Source of the DNA: Chloroflexota bacterium
GTDB taxonomy: Bacteria > Chloroflexota > Anaerolineae > J036 > Brachytrichaceae
Length of the DNA: 6,507 bases
Assembly (NCBI GenBank): GCA_021813225.1
Contig: JAKALH010000168.1
Location: 1 to 6,507, forward strand
Direction: 5' to 3'
Both the position numbers and the translations under genes were made by a program. A model generated the notes under the pieces. It saw nothing but the letters and a program-made list of their open reading frames with translations. It was not told the origin of the DNA and did not search any database. Below, one piece after another: positions 5,915 through 6,507 of the stretch (position 1 is its first letter; each line of letters begins with the position of its first letter).

Positions 5915-6457
5915 TCATCTCTGCCAGTGTGCGCGCAACTGGCCGACCATGCGATGCAGAATCGTTCCTACGTTACTCTCGCTGAGGTTGACCAGGCGTG
6001 CGATCTGGCGATTGGTCAACCCGGCGCCGTACTTCAACGCCAGCAACTCCCGTTCGCGGTCCGGCAGTTGCGACAGCAGGCGAGCCAGTTGAGCGAAGTC
6101 AGCGCGCTGTTCGGCGACTTCTTCCGGGTTATGCTCATCGGCTTGTTGATGAATGTCGTCCAAAGACACACTGGCCGCCTGGCGTTGCCGGTAATGATCG
6201 ACGGCCACATGGCGCGCGATCGCGAATAACCACGTCGAGAAGCCCGCCAGATCGCGCCGGTACCGCGCGCGCCCGCGCCAGGCCTTCTCGAATGTCGTCG
6301 CCGTCAGGTCTTCGGCCAGGCTGTCATCGCCAACCCGGTAGCGGAAGAAGTTATACACGCGCGGCAATTGTGTGGCATACAGCGACTCCCATTCCTCTTC
6401 GCTGGCCGATGCGCCCCATGAAAGCAACCCGCCCATAAACTGGTACTGCGTGGCCAT
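5915..6457 (-). CDS. ECF-type RNA polymerase sigma factor
   Basis: This 180-residue protein has the two-domain plan of extracytoplasmic-function sigma factors and would direct RNA polymerase to a small regulon. Region 2 spans about residues 24-93, with LYATQLPRVYNFFRYRVGD, the core-binding AEDLTATTFEKAWR, and FSTWLFAIARHVAVDHYRQ for -10 recognition. After a linker rich in acidic residues and Gln, region 4 (about 122-176) carries LPDRERELLALKY and a helix-turn-helix, LTNRQIARLVNLSESNVG, for -35 recognition. There is no C-terminal extension or SnoaL-like domain. The start is uncertain: ATG 6457 has AGGA almost abutting it, and the in-frame ATG 6436 has no ribosome binding site; conserved sequence begins only at about residue 22. 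It is first in a likely operon with the DUF4367-like protein and the ABC genes, which may be its targets. Confidence 0.93.
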   Translation of the reverse strand: MATQYQFMGGLLSWGASASEEEWESLYATQLPRVYNFFRYRVGDDSLAEDLTATTFEKAWRGRARYRRDLAGFSTWLFAIARHVAVDHYRQRQAASVSLDDIHQQADEHNPEEVAEQRADFAQLARLLSQLPDRERELLALKYGAGLTNRQIARLVNLSESNVGTILHRMVGQLRAHWQR

Positions 6458-6465
6458 TCCTACTG

Positions 6466-6495
6466 ATATATACGCTGTGACATCCTTAGTATCAC
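6466..6495 (-). promoter_or_regulatory. Possible promoter of the sigma factor operon
   Basis: Reading leftward, GTGATA (6495-6490) and TATATA (6472-6467) match the sigma-70 -35 and -10 boxes at 4 of 6 positions each with a 17-base spacer. Transcription would start only a few bases before ATG 6457, giving an almost leaderless message. A second candidate, GATACT (6493-6488) preceded by an extended TG, overlaps the first and would leave a longer leader, but its -35 lies outside the window. Confidence 0.25.
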
Positions 6496-6507
6496 ACCGG
6501 ATTCGTC

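Noticed and set aside
1..6507. Search for CRISPR arrays, IS ends, tRNA genes and phage or toxin-antitoxin genes
   Set aside because: No repeat-spacer pattern, transposase motif, cloverleaf sequence or paired small genes were seen on either strand.

Overview
This window looks like chromosomal DNA from a GC-rich bacterium (roughly 60% G+C by eye), with ordinary bacterial start sites and clear Shine-Dalgarno sequences. An ECF sigma factor with a membrane-anchored DUF4367-like partner, together with a short cytoplasmic sulfite-oxidase-fold protein, would fit Chloroflexota or a related lineage. That placement is inference from gene content only; no marker gene is present. There are no rRNA or tRNA genes, CRISPR arrays, insertion sequences or phage genes.

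The layout is two converging blocks. The plus-strand block (1-1701) carries the 3' part of an AI-2E family transporter gene, a cytoplasmic molybdopterin-dependent oxidoreductase of the sulfite oxidase fold, and a small five-helix membrane protein of unknown function. The minus-strand block reads from the right edge leftward: an ECF sigma factor (6457-5915), a single-pass membrane protein resembling DUF4367 anti-sigma/regulatory proteins (5885-4884), an ABC ATPase (4855-3938), its ABC-2 permease overlapping by 4 bases (3941-3093), then, after an 85-base gap with a consensus TATAAT box, a peroxiredoxin lacking the C-terminal resolving cysteine (3007-2387), and finally the wreck of a Gfo/Idh/MocA dehydrogenase gene (2384-1749). 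The two blocks meet at a short hairpin near 1735-1755.

The sigma factor, membrane protein, ATPase and permease are close enough to be one operon. They read as a self-contained envelope-response module: a sigma factor, a membrane-anchored sensor/anti-sigma candidate, and an efflux-type ABC transporter as the probable output. The peroxiredoxin probably has its own promoter and was probably co-transcribed with the dehydrogenase, whose ATG lies two bases past the peroxiredoxin stop.

The least expected content is the region 1749-2384. No single reading frame explains it, but joining three minus-strand segments recovers the N-terminal Rossmann domain and the C-terminal end of one Gfo/Idh/MocA oxidoreductase. 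There is a frameshift inside an alternating GC palindrome and a loss of roughly the middle third. I saw no clearly undescribed system; the sigma/DUF4367/ABC module and the resolving-Cys-less peroxiredoxin deserve the closest second look.
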